DNA of 64,000 nucleotides, taken from positions 1-64,000 of the forward strand of contig NZ_JABBJJ010000004.1 of the NCBI RefSeq assembly GCF_012933655.1. Reading direction: 5' to 3'. The notes below the pieces were generated by a model. That model ran no database searches, was not told the origin of the DNA, and worked only from the letters and a program-made list of their open reading frames with translations. This document shows positions 56,412 to 64,000 of the stretch, piece after piece; positions within the stretch are counted from its first letter, which is position 1; every line of letters starts with the position of its first letter. Source of the DNA: Pyxidicoccus fallax. GTDB taxonomy: Bacteria; Myxococcota; Myxococcia; Myxococcales; Myxococcaceae. The position numbers and the translations under genes are program-made.

Positions 56412-56626
56412 GCAACGGGTTTGCGCCGGAGTCCGCTGAATGGCACACCGCGGACCCCCGCCGGGTCAGTCTGTCACTCGGGGGAGTCCTCGCATAGGCC
56501 CCTGCCGGCGAAGGTTCTGGAAGGATGGCAAAGCGAGAGGCCGTGGACCCGGCGGTGATTGCGCGACTGGATGGGGTCGGGGGCGTGCTCTGATGCGGAG
56601 CACCCCTCGGGAGGAGGGAGACCTGC

Positions 56627-57061
56627 ATGAGCGCTGTGCCGCCCCCACCATCGAAGGAGCCGCGTCTCCCTGGCCCGGAAGGGGAGGGGCCACCGCGCTT
56701 CCGGCTCGCCTTCCTCGCGCTCGGCTGCGTCTGCGTGGGGCTCGGAGCGCTCGGCACGTTCCTGCCGTTGCTGCCGACGACGCCCTTCCTGCTCATCGCG
56801 CTGTGGGCCTTCTCGCGCAGCTCGCGCCGCTTCCATCACTGGCTGTTCACCCACCCGCGCTTCGGGCCCCGGCTCCAGGAATGGCAGCGGCACGGCACCG
56901 TCCCGGTCAAGGTCAAGGTGAGCGCGCTGTCCGCCATGGCGGTGAGCTTCGCGCTCCTGACGTTTGTCGCGCGCGTGGAGTGGCCCGTCCTCGTCTTCGC
57001 CGGTGGGGTGATGCTCACCGGCGCGGCGTACATCCTGTCGCGCCCCAGTCGTCCACCCTGA
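56627..57061 (+). CDS. DUF454 (YbaN-like) membrane protein
   Basis: 144 residues, excellent GAGGAGGGAG before ATG. 'LGCVCVGLGALGTFLPLLPT' followed by 'TPFLLIALWAFSRSSRRFHH' is the DUF454 signature. Three to four membrane helices. Function unknown. Stand-alone, with its own short promoter region. Confidence 0.85.
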   Translation: MSAVPPPPSKEPRLPGPEGEGPPRFRLAFLALGCVCVGLGALGTFLPLLPTTPFLLIALWAFSRSSRRFHHWLFTHPRFGPRLQEWQRHGTVPVKVKVSALSAMAVSFALLTFVARVEWPVLVFAGGVMLTGAAYILSRPSRPP

Positions 57062-57183
57062 GCTGTGGTAACAAAATTGCAACAGAACATCGGGCGAACA
57101 GGGCTGGGTTGAGGGGTGTCGACTTCTCCGGTCTCGCTGGCTTTTCCGCTTTGACATCGGAATCAACTTCGCGCTCAATGGGA

Positions 57184-57208
57184 CGTCATCCGGAATGTCC
57201 GGATGACG
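57184..57208. promoter_or_regulatory. Perfect 25-bp inverted repeat upstream of the SGNH gene
   Basis: Arms of 11 bases (57184-57194 and 57198-57208; CGTCATCCGGA and its complement) around ATG. It lies 87 bp before the hydrolase start. Perfect arms of this length suit a dimeric regulator, or a cruciform/hairpin. Confidence 0.55.
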
Positions 57209-57294
57209 GAGTAACCACCCCGAGAGGCCACTCCTCCTCGAGATGCCTCTCCAGTGCACGCCGGCGTGACGGACCTGCCGGCGGGAGGGACTAC

Positions 57295-58053
57295 ATGAAG
57301 AAGCTTCAAGTCTCTGGTCGTGCGCGTCTGCTCCTGTTGTCACTCGCCGTTTCGGCCCCCGCTGTCCTCGCTGGCTGTGGCCTCGGGCAGCTCATGAGCG
57401 CTCCGTGGATTCCCGATGCGGACAACGACAACGTCGTGTTCCTGGGCGACTCGATTTTCGCGCTCTCGGGGGACATCCAGAAGGCAATCCACATCGAGGC
57501 GGGCGGGACGTTCCGCAACTACACGACCTCCGGCGCGGAGCTGGAGGGCGGGGTCATCACCCCCTCCATCCGTGGGCAGTTCGAGCTCGCCGAGAGCGCC
57601 AATCCGAACAGCCGCATCGTGGTGATGGACGGCGGAGGAAACGACATCCTCATCCCCACCATCGCGCTCGCCGACCCCTACGACTGCAAGACGCAGTGGT
57701 ACGAGTTCGGCCGCCTCTCGCAGAGCTGCCGGGACTACATCGATGACATCTACGTCGACGGGGCGGACCTGCTGAACGACATGGCGGCCAGCGGCGTCAC
57801 CGACATCGTCTACCTCGGCTACTACTACACGAAGGCTGGGCTCCTCGGCGCCGACGACCTCGACGAGGCCGTCGACTACGGAGACCAGATTCTGGCCACG
57901 GCGTGCTCGAACTCCGTCGTCGACTGCTCGTTCGTCGATCCGCGGCCGGTGGTGACCAACGCCGACGTCAAGTCCGACGGCGTCCACCCGACGACCTCGG
58001 GCTCGAACAAGATCGCCGGGCTCATCTGGGCCGAGCTGGAGCCGCGACTCTGA
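57295..58053 (+). CDS. SGNH/GDSL hydrolase lipoprotein
   Basis: 252 residues, GGGAGG before ATG. Lipobox 'APAVLAGC' near residue 28. Block I 'VVFLGDSIFALSG', block III 'DGGGNDILIP', block V 'KSDGVHPT' give Ser, Asn and Asp/His. A Tyr-rich stretch ('VYLGYYYTKAGLLG') follows. Extracytoplasmic esterase or lipase. The next gene starts inside the stop (TGATG), so both are coupled. Confidence 0.87.
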   Translation: MKKLQVSGRARLLLLSLAVSAPAVLAGCGLGQLMSAPWIPDADNDNVVFLGDSIFALSGDIQKAIHIEAGGTFRNYTTSGAELEGGVITPSIRGQFELAESANPNSRIVVMDGGGNDILIPTIALADPYDCKTQWYEFGRLSQSCRDYIDDIYVDGADLLNDMAASGVTDIVYLGYYYTKAGLLGADDLDEAVDYGDQILATACSNSVVDCSFVDPRPVVTNADVKSDGVHPTTSGSNKIAGLIWAELEPRL

Positions 58054-58796
58054 TGCTCGGTCGGCGCGGGAGAATGTGGGTCCTCCTCGCGTCCGGCGCC
58101 CTGCTCGTGGCTGGCGCGATTCCCCTCTTTCGAGGCGGGGTCGCGCCAGTCGCGGCGGTGGGGGCGTCTCAGCCCGCTTCGGCGGCTCCCGGAGAAGCGC
58201 CACGGCGGTCCCGCGGTGAAGCTCCCGGACGGACGGAGAAGGACCAGGCCGGAGAGCTGGTCGCGCACCTGGCGCGGACGGCGGCCGCCCTCGAGCACGA
58301 GGAGGAGACGAAACGGCGAGAGCTCCTCGACGTGGACCCGACGCTCCCGCTGGAGGCGCAGCAGAGCGCGTTTCTCGACCGGCTGTCCGCGGCCGGCGGC
58401 GTGGACCCAAGAGCGCCGGACGCCCATCTGGTGCGGTCGCAGGCGACCGAGCTGTTCCTCCGGCTCGAACCGGTGCAGGCGCGCCTCGCCGCGATGCCGG
58501 TCGATGAGCGACGGGCCGCCCTCGCCGGCATCCGGCGGCGCATGGGCTACTCCGAGGAGATGATTGCCCGCAAGGCGGCGGAGGATGTGTACCGGGACGC
58601 GCGTTGGGAGAACGGGCATGCGTACATGAAGGCGCGAGCGGAGCTGTTCTCGCGGCTCGAGCAGGGTGAAGCCCTCGAGGCCGAGCTCCGTTCCTTGCGT
58701 GAGCGGTACTTCGGACACGAGGCTCCGACCATCGCGCGCGAGGAGGACGCGGGGTTCTTCCGCTTCCAACGGCGTCGCGTCCTCGGCCGGAACTGA
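58053..58796 (+). CDS. Lipase-chaperone-like membrane-anchored protein
   Basis: 247 residues. N-terminal anchor ('MWVLLASGALLVAGAIPLF'), Ala/Pro-rich linker, then charged helices ('RRELLDVDPTLPLEAQQSAF', 'AMPVDERRAALAGIRRRMGY', 'SLRERYFGHEAPTIAREEDA'). Anchor, linker and repeated helices with 'RxxFG…' units are the design of steric lipase foldases (LifO). The family's RxxFDY motif is not seen. Overlap with an SGNH hydrolase gene supports a foldase role (inference). Confidence 0.55.
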   Translation: MLGRRGRMWVLLASGALLVAGAIPLFRGGVAPVAAVGASQPASAAPGEAPRRSRGEAPGRTEKDQAGELVAHLARTAAALEHEEETKRRELLDVDPTLPLEAQQSAFLDRLSAAGGVDPRAPDAHLVRSQATELFLRLEPVQARLAAMPVDERRAALAGIRRRMGYSEEMIARKAAEDVYRDARWENGHAYMKARAELFSRLEQGEALEAELRSLRERYFGHEAPTIAREEDAGFFRFQRRRVLGRN

Positions 58797-58844
58797 GAAC
58801 CGCCGGACCCCCATCCCCGCGCGAGTTCGCCGCGCCGGGTGACC

Positions 58845-60386
58845 TCAGGGCGTGGTGAAGATGGCGCTGAGCGCGTCGGCATGGGCATTGGGCAGGAGAT
58901 GCCGGGTGGCGCCCATGCGACTCAGGTCGAGGAAGGGAGCATCAATGGCTGTCACGCGCAGGTAGTGGATGGCGCCCGGCGACAGGAGTCCGGGTGGCAG
59001 CCGAACCTGGGTGAGCGAGCCAGGGACGTAGACGTACCCCTTGATGACCAGTGAGCTGAACCTGGGCCCGAAGACCGTCACCCGATAGGCCGAGGGCGTA
59101 CCCAGGGCCGGTGCCTGCCAGGCGATGACGGGGGTGAGCGAGCCCACCTCCCGCGACGTGCTGGCATCCATCCCGTCGAGGGTCAGCGACCTGGGAGGAG
59201 ACACGCGCGGACGCACGGGCCCGGCGACGAGGTCCTCCAGCCGCGCCTGCGTGAACAGGTTGCCCAGGACTCCATACGAGGCGCCATCCGGCGCGTCCAA
59301 CCAGACCCGGAACGAAGACTGGGCGTAGCCCACCATTCCCCAGGAAGAAGGGTAGGGGGTGCCGTAGGACAGCGAGCGCGAGAAGTCGGACGAGGTGCCC
59401 GGAGGCAAGGACAGGTGGAGTACCTGCTCCACGTTGCCCACCCAGCCATGGCTCAAGCCATATGCGGAGGGCATGACGTAGAAGTCGGGCGTGGCGGGCG
59501 TGGCCGTGGGGTGGACCTCCGAGGCATGGGCGGCGTACTCGGACAGGCGCCAGTCGAGGGTGAACGGTGTCTGGGGCACCGGCTGAAGCGCGCCGGTGAC
59601 GCTCAGGGGCGTGATGCCGTCCGCCGTGTAGTCGAAGGGGGCCGTCTCCACGCTGCGCACCACGGTGCTGTACCCCAGCGCTCCGCCGTCCGGCAGGGTG
59701 CCCGCGTCGAGCTGGCTGAGCTGGTTCACGTACAGCCGGTCCCCCTTGGCCGCCTCGCAGATGGGCGTCGGGCCGGTCATGTTCCACATCTCGGCCGCGC
59801 TCGTGACGAGGCTCGTCTGCCCGGTGGGGACCTCCTCGTCGAGGAACAGCATGGCACCGAGGTTCACCTGCCCGGAGGCGAGCTGCAGGCTGGAGCCGGG
59901 CTCCGTGCTCCGCCGGTACGGCATCCACGGGGCGAGGTTCGTCACATGGATGTTCACGGGCGAGGTGCTCACGGGCGAGTAGACGGCGTCCGCCCGGCCG
60001 AGGTCGTGCGAATCGAGCTCCACCTCCCGCGCGTCCGTGACGGTGTAGGTGGAGCCGGTCTTCAGGTAGTACAGGCCCGGGGGCACGCCCGTGAACTGCC
60101 AGCCGCCATCCGTGGCCGCACCGGTGAGCTGGGTGAACGTCGAGCCGTTGGGGACGAGGAGCGCGAGATTCCTGCTCGACAGGTCGTTCGGCACCTCCGT
60201 GATGCCCCCCGCGGTGTGGAAGTGCGAGGTGCTCGTCACGAGCACCGTGCCGCCGTCGGTGGTCAGGCCCGCGCTGTGCGGCGAGCCCGTTCCGGGAGCC
60301 CACGACGCCTCCGGCTCTCCTCCAGCGCACCCCAGCCACGTCGTACACACAGCTGCCAGCAGCCAATTGTAGCAACGAGATTGCAT
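58845..60386 (-). CDS. Large lipoprotein, unknown
   Basis: 513 residues from ATG 60384-60386. Lipobox 'VCTTWLGC' near residue 20. An Ig-like/carboxypeptidase-regulatory-type segment ('GGWQFTGVPPGLYYLKTG') is followed by strand-rich repeats without family. The end has a fibronectin-III-like region ('VIAWQAPALGTPSAYRVTVF', 'PGAIHYLRVTAID'). Outer-membrane or surface protein. It converges with the foldase-like gene. Confidence 0.65.
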   Translation of the reverse strand: MQSRCYNWLLAAVCTTWLGCAGGEPEASWAPGTGSPHSAGLTTDGGTVLVTSTSHFHTAGGITEVPNDLSSRNLALLVPNGSTFTQLTGAATDGGWQFTGVPPGLYYLKTGSTYTVTDAREVELDSHDLGRADAVYSPVSTSPVNIHVTNLAPWMPYRRSTEPGSSLQLASGQVNLGAMLFLDEEVPTGQTSLVTSAAEMWNMTGPTPICEAAKGDRLYVNQLSQLDAGTLPDGGALGYSTVVRSVETAPFDYTADGITPLSVTGALQPVPQTPFTLDWRLSEYAAHASEVHPTATPATPDFYVMPSAYGLSHGWVGNVEQVLHLSLPPGTSSDFSRSLSYGTPYPSSWGMVGYAQSSFRVWLDAPDGASYGVLGNLFTQARLEDLVAGPVRPRVSPPRSLTLDGMDASTSREVGSLTPVIAWQAPALGTPSAYRVTVFGPRFSSLVIKGYVYVPGSLTQVRLPPGLLSPGAIHYLRVTAIDAPFLDLSRMGATRHLLPNAHADALSAIFTTP

Positions 60387-60720
60387 GTGAGCCCCATGGG
60401 CAGGTGCCACGCTGAAACCAAAGAGTCAGTGTAGCCGAGGCTCTTCTCCTTTTCGAAGTGAGCGGTGGGCCGACGAGGCCTGCTGGCAGATGCGGGCTGG
60501 CGTGCCCGACATGCTCCCCGACAGCCTGCATCCGGAGGGGCTCCTGCCGCTCCCGAGTGAGGCCCGCTACCCCGCCCGCCCAGCGGCGGGGTGGACGTGT
60601 GAGGTGTGGCGGAAGGGGGAAATGTTCCGGTGCGGGTCCGTGGTTCGGCGGCTGCCGCAAGCCGGGAGCACGCACGTGCCCCGCGAAACACCCCTCCTTC
60701 CCAAGACAAAACGACGCTTC
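60387..60720. other. Divergent promoter region of lipoprotein and GH13 genes
   Basis: No gene. Frames continuing the GH13 gene upstream to 60490 lack an RBS. CCCCGCC (60570-60576) and GGCGGGG (60585-60591) form a hairpin with an eight-base loop. Confidence 0.4.
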
Positions 60721-63006
60721 ATGGAGCCCACGAAACACGCCCAGAACCTCGTCCTCCGCGACACCTCCGACGACACCTCGACCGGGCAGCAGGCGCCCGA
60801 GCAGGCGTCGAACGTCCTGTCCGCCTCCGTCCCGCGGCAGGGACCGGCCGGCGAGCCCGCGCGCCACGGCGGCCCGGACAGCGGTGTGGCTCACGCGCTC
60901 TTCGACGTGGAGGATGCCGAGCTGCGCATCCCCGGCAGCGGCCTGCCGGTGGGCTCGGTGGAGGCGCACTGGCTGCTGGATGAGGGCAGTGACGGCGTGG
61001 GGCGAGACTGGCGGCGCGAGGCGCGCCGGCTCTTCGCGGCACTCGATGGCGCGAGGAACGAGTGGTCGGACCTGGCGGCCCTCACCACCCAGGCGGACGC
61101 CCTGCGCCTGCTGTCGTGCGCGCGCGTCATCAACGCCTTCCGCACCGAGGAGCTCGTGGTGCGCTTCTACGAGCAGGTGCGCGCGGCGCGCGCGGCCCAG
61201 AGCGAGCGGGTGCGTGCCTTCTTCGACGCGCTCCCCGCCGACTGGTACACCGACTCCCCGCTCTACTACACCTACCCGCACTCCCTCGGCGTGCCCGAGG
61301 GGCAGGCGCGCGGCACCCTGTTCGACCTGGCGCGCCAGCTGCCCGCCCTGCGCGAGCTCGGCTACAAGAACATCCAGGTGCTCCCGCACTGGAGCCACGG
61401 CGGTGGGGACGGCGGCTACGACGTGTCTGACTTCACGGTGGACCCCGCCCTCGGCGGCGAAGCGGGCTTCCGCGCGCTGATGGACGAGGCGATGCGCCTG
61501 GGCATGCGCGTCATCACCGACTTCATCCCCAACCACGTCTCCGTGCGCCACCCCTGGTTCCAGGCGCTGCTCGCTGGCGACGAGAAGAAGCTCTCCTGGT
61601 TCCTGCCCATGGACGCGGTGGAGTGCGTGGGCAGCGAGACGGACCGCAAGGGCAAGCTGCGCGTGCTGCTGCGGAGCGCCTCGGGCACCGTGTCTCGCCC
61701 CTGGGCCATCTTCCCCCACGCCTCCCAGCGCAACCTCATCGACATCGAGGTGAACGGGAAGAAGCACCACCTCTTCCACTCCTTCTATCCCTTCCAGGTG
61801 GACCTCAACCTGCGCAACCCCGAGGTGCTCGGCGAGCTCTTCGCGGTGCTCGGCTGGGAGCTGTCGCTCGGCGTGGTGGGCAAGCGCACGGACGCGGCCC
61901 CGCACTGGTTCAAGGAGGAGGGGACGGACTTCGAGAACCTCGCGGGCACCCACGCGCTGCAGGAGCTCTTCAAGGCCTTCGTGCGCCACGTGGTGGTGGG
62001 CAAGGGCATCACCGTGCCGGAAGTGGGCGAGGGGCTGCAGGAGGCCTCCGGCTATTTCGGCCGCAAGGTCTCCCTGCTCGGCGAGCCCTGCCACACCGAG
62101 GGCGACGCCATGTTCGGCTTCGAGTGGAACTCCACCCTGTGGGCGCTGCTGATTGACGGGGACGCGGAGCTCTTCTGGCGCTTCGCCGCGCACATGGACG
62201 CGTACGGGGCGGACACCTTCTGGTTCAACATGGGGCGCCACCACGACGAGCTGCGCACGGACCTGATGCCCGAGGGCGTGCGCGAGCGGGTGACCGCGGT
62301 GCTGCTGTCGCGCGGGGCGGAGCTGTTCGCCGGCCGCGGGGTGGGCGGGCGCATGGCGGAATTCCTCGAGCGAGACCCCGAGCAGATTGCCAAGGCCTTC
62401 TTCCTCAACGCGCTGCCGCCGCGCGGCGCGCCCGTCACGTACTACGGGGACGAGGTGGGGGCGGTGAACCAGCCGCGGTACATGGCCGAGGAGCAGGCCC
62501 GCCGCCTGCCCATCCTCACCGCGCTGGGCTTCCCCACGGGCGACGGCTCCGCGGCGCTGGACCGGCGCGACATCGGGCGTGGCAGCGTGTCCATGGGCCA
62601 ATTGGCCGCCGCTCGCGCCGAGGGCTACCTGCCGCTGCGCACCACGCGCGCGCTGAACCGGCTGTGGGAGCGGCGCGCCAGCTTGCGCCGCGGGGACGTG
62701 GCGCGGGTGGGCGACACGGGCGCGGACGTGCTCTCCACCCTGAAGGTGGACCGGCAGGGCGAGGACGCCCCGCTGTGGGCGCTGTGCAACCTCACCGGCG
62801 CGCCGCGGCAGGTGACGCTGCGGGTGGCCGAGCTGCGCGGGGCGCTGAAGGCCGGGCGCCTGGGCCAGCCCTTCGGCCTGCGCGACGTGCTGGCGGTGGA
62901 GCGCGACGGGCGGGAGCCCTCCCTCCTGGTGGTGGAAGGGGACACGCTCACCCTCACGCTCGCCCCGCACGCGCACCTGCTGCTCGAGGCCGTTTCTCTC
63001 AGCTGA
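60721..63006 (+). CDS. GH13 alpha-glucan enzyme, trehalose-synthase-like
   Basis: 761 residues. The (beta/alpha)8 barrel has region I 'DFIPNHVS', region II 'VVGKRTDAAPHWF' with nucleophile Asp391, region III Glu434 in 'VPEVGEGLQEAS', and region IV 'RHHDELRTD' with Asp509. 'EEGTDFENLAGTHAL' after region II is what trehalose synthases (maltose-trehalose isomerases) carry; a maltosyl or glucosyl transfer enzyme is also possible. The N-terminal ~170 residues are an extra helical domain. No signal peptide. A beta C-domain ends the protein. A perfect terminator follows. Confidence 0.82.
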   Translation: MEPTKHAQNLVLRDTSDDTSTGQQAPEQASNVLSASVPRQGPAGEPARHGGPDSGVAHALFDVEDAELRIPGSGLPVGSVEAHWLLDEGSDGVGRDWRREARRLFAALDGARNEWSDLAALTTQADALRLLSCARVINAFRTEELVVRFYEQVRAARAAQSERVRAFFDALPADWYTDSPLYYTYPHSLGVPEGQARGTLFDLARQLPALRELGYKNIQVLPHWSHGGGDGGYDVSDFTVDPALGGEAGFRALMDEAMRLGMRVITDFIPNHVSVRHPWFQALLAGDEKKLSWFLPMDAVECVGSETDRKGKLRVLLRSASGTVSRPWAIFPHASQRNLIDIEVNGKKHHLFHSFYPFQVDLNLRNPEVLGELFAVLGWELSLGVVGKRTDAAPHWFKEEGTDFENLAGTHALQELFKAFVRHVVVGKGITVPEVGEGLQEASGYFGRKVSLLGEPCHTEGDAMFGFEWNSTLWALLIDGDAELFWRFAAHMDAYGADTFWFNMGRHHDELRTDLMPEGVRERVTAVLLSRGAELFAGRGVGGRMAEFLERDPEQIAKAFFLNALPPRGAPVTYYGDEVGAVNQPRYMAEEQARRLPILTALGFPTGDGSAALDRRDIGRGSVSMGQLAAARAEGYLPLRTTRALNRLWERRASLRRGDVARVGDTGADVLSTLKVDRQGEDAPLWALCNLTGAPRQVTLRVAELRGALKAGRLGQPFGLRDVLAVERDGREPSLLVVEGDTLTLTLAPHAHLLLEAVSLS

Positions 63007-63019
63007 CGTGCGCCCCGCC

Positions 63020-63056
63020 GAGGGCGCGGCCGCGAACCGGCCCTGGCCGCGCCCTC
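63020..63056 (+). terminator. Perfect 12-bp stem terminator-like hairpin after the GH13 gene
   Basis: GAGGGCGCGGCC (63020-63031) pairs exactly with GGCCGCGCCCTC (63045-63056), loop 13 bases, 14 bp after the stop. No T-run follows; myxobacterial terminators often lack one. Confidence 0.65.
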
Positions 63057-63128
63057 CCAGGAGGTGCGCGGCAGGGGCGTGGCTCCTCCCGGTAACGACC
63101 AGGATTTGCCGGGGTCCCGTATCTCTCT

Positions 63129-63145
63129 TTGGCTATGTCAGCCAA
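63129..63145 (+). promoter_or_regulatory. Inverted repeat in the leader of the last gene
   Basis: TTGGCT-ATGTC-AGCCAA, perfect six-base arms, 22 bp before the start of the secreted protein gene. Operator or leader hairpin; it would not hide the AGGAG at 63156-63160. Confidence 0.35.
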
Positions 63146-63167
63146 TGCTCATTCCAGGAGAGAGAGA

Positions 63168-63860
63168 ATGTTTGGAGCCGTGCGGATTTCCAAGCTCGTG
63201 ACATCCCTTGCGTCTGTCATCGTCGCACTGGCCTCGGCCCCGGCTTTCGCCGGGACTGTATTCATCGACACGACGGCTGCCATGCGGAGCGCGGGAGGCT
63301 ATCCCATCACGAACCGTGGCGACGTGAACTGGGCCTATGCGAACCGGAGCGCGGAGGCCGTGTGTGCCCAGTATGGCTATGCGCGAGGCCTGTACACCGG
63401 AGAGCAGTCGGGTGAGCTGATGGGCCTCCACTGCTTCACCCACGACATGGTGACCTGGCAGGACATCCCCGGCAGCGAGGCGCGGGCGTGGGCCCTGTGG
63501 CAGGGCAGCTCCACCTCGCTCGATTCGCAGGCGGCATTCAATGCGGGGGCCATCGCGGACAATGAGTGCAACTCCTTCTACAACACGGGGTTCTTCACGG
63601 GCCACCAGAACACGTCGGCGGACCTCATCGGACTCGTCTGCGTCCAGAGCCCCCACGTGGCGCCTCGCGGGGTCAACACCGATGACTCCCGGTTCCCGTT
63701 CCTCAATGGCATGAACCCGCCGTATGCCTCGTGGTGGCAGCTGCGCGGGGCCGCCAACCGGGTCTGCCAGCATTTCGGCTACTCCACGGGCACGATGGAC
63801 ACCTACGCCAACACCGGTGTCCCGTTCGTGCTGAACCTCGCGCTCAAGTGCATCTACTGA
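63168..63860 (+). CDS. Secreted protein, unknown
   Basis: 230 residues from ATG 63168 behind AGGAG; an earlier in-frame ATG at 63135 lies inside the inverted repeat. Sec signal 'LVTSLASVIVALASAPAFA'. The mature part has two similar halves with matched Cys and 'YGYARGLYTG' / 'FGYSTGTMDTYANTG' motifs, each holding an 'A-x-x-V-C-x-x-x-G-Y' unit ('AEAVCAQYGY', 'ANRVCQHFGY'). It is therefore likely an internal duplication. No known family. Confidence 0.65.
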   Translation: MFGAVRISKLVTSLASVIVALASAPAFAGTVFIDTTAAMRSAGGYPITNRGDVNWAYANRSAEAVCAQYGYARGLYTGEQSGELMGLHCFTHDMVTWQDIPGSEARAWALWQGSSTSLDSQAAFNAGAIADNECNSFYNTGFFTGHQNTSADLIGLVCVQSPHVAPRGVNTDDSRFPFLNGMNPPYASWWQLRGAANRVCQHFGYSTGTMDTYANTGVPFVLNLALKCIY

Positions 63861-63911
63861 GCAGGGAAGACGTCCTCGACGTCCTCATCGAGGACTGTGT
63901 CTGAAGTGGAG

Positions 63912-63942
63912 GAGGGGGCCCGCGGCGTCGGCGGGCCCCTCT
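63912..63942. terminator. Strong GC hairpin near the right edge
   Basis: GAGGGGGCCCGC (63912-63923) pairs with GCGGGCCCCTC (63931-63942 region) with one bulged G. It is 50 bp after the secreted protein stop and could also end a minus-strand gene entering from the right. Confidence 0.55.
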
Positions 63943-64000
63943 TCAGGGCACCGCCACGCCATGGCACCGTGTATCACTGCGTGGCGGAGTCGCAGTCGCC
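63943..64000 (-). CDS. Possible C-terminus of a minus-strand gene running off the window
   Basis: A minus frame ends at TGA 63943-63945 after about 18 codons ('SDTRCHGVAVP' last). Its stop sits right against the terminator-like hairpin, as expected for a convergent gene. Too short to identify. Confidence 0.25.
   Translation of the reverse strand, partial: ATATPPRSDTRCHGVAVP

Noticed and set aside
58942-62976. A 1344-codon open frame on the minus strand
   Set aside because: It lies antisense to the GH13 gene and lipoprotein, is Arg/His/Gln/Pro-rich without domains, and is explained by the GC bias of third codon positions of the real genes.

Overview
The window looks like chromosomal DNA of a myxobacterium of the Myxococcus/Corallococcus/Pyxidicoccus kind. 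This is inferred from very high GC with strong third-position bias, many lipoproteins, kelch and MopE-like cell-surface proteins, a C-terminal MYXO-CTERM-like tail, a PEGA-tailed Ser/Thr kinase and pre-peptidase C-terminal domains. No rRNA, complete tRNA or CRISPR array was seen.

Left part (1-21 kb) is accessory and scarred. The 3' end of glutathione reductase (gor) is followed by a broken IS701-like transposase interrupted by a complete IS3-family element with a 3-bp target duplication. Next is a block of visibly lower GC (about 3.0-6.6 kb) with an RHH-like gene, a DUF6602 nuclease-like gene, an IS701-type remnant and a two-gene YaaC-like / nucleoside-deoxyribosyltransferase-like operon, a good candidate for an undescribed defence module. 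The 3' ends of tRNA-Pro lie at 6.9 and 15.7 kb, and a 106-bp second copy of part of gor lies at 15.5 kb. Between and around them are many broken genes (peptidase, DUF418, glyoxalase, Ser/Thr kinase, SBBP propeller) mixed with intact ones: an ankyrin protein, a TetR regulator with its SnoaL-like target and three operator-like palindromes, a lysine-tailed protein, a sterol-desaturase-like enzyme, a lipoprotein methyltransferase and a CPBP protease.

Middle part (21.8-41.7 kb): a five-gene operon encodes lipoproteins and membrane proteins around an exported TPR-CHAT (caspase-like) protease. It is followed by a DUF4386 protein, a Crp/Fnr regulator, a stand-alone PPC lipoprotein, a kelch lipoprotein, a Ser/Thr kinase plus TPR gene pair, a giant kelch protein, a polytopic membrane protein, and an operon of SGNH hydrolase, GspC-like PDZ lipoprotein and PhoX-like (DUF839) protein.

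Lanthipeptide cluster (41.8-51.6 kb): LanC cyclase and a 56-residue precursor on the minus strand face a full-length LanB dehydratase, a HlyD-like adaptor, a C39-peptidase ABC exporter and a metallo-beta-lactamase-fold protein on the plus strand. Together they can dehydrate, cyclise, cleave after the GG leader and export the peptide. The role of the MBL-fold protein is open.

Right part (51.6-64 kb): an efflux adaptor, a PAS-GAF histidine kinase, small membrane and secreted proteins, a secreted SGNH hydrolase coupled to a lipase-chaperone-like gene behind a perfect 25-bp palindrome, a large lipoprotein, a trehalose-synthase-like GH13 enzyme with a perfect terminator hairpin, and a secreted protein of unknown function.
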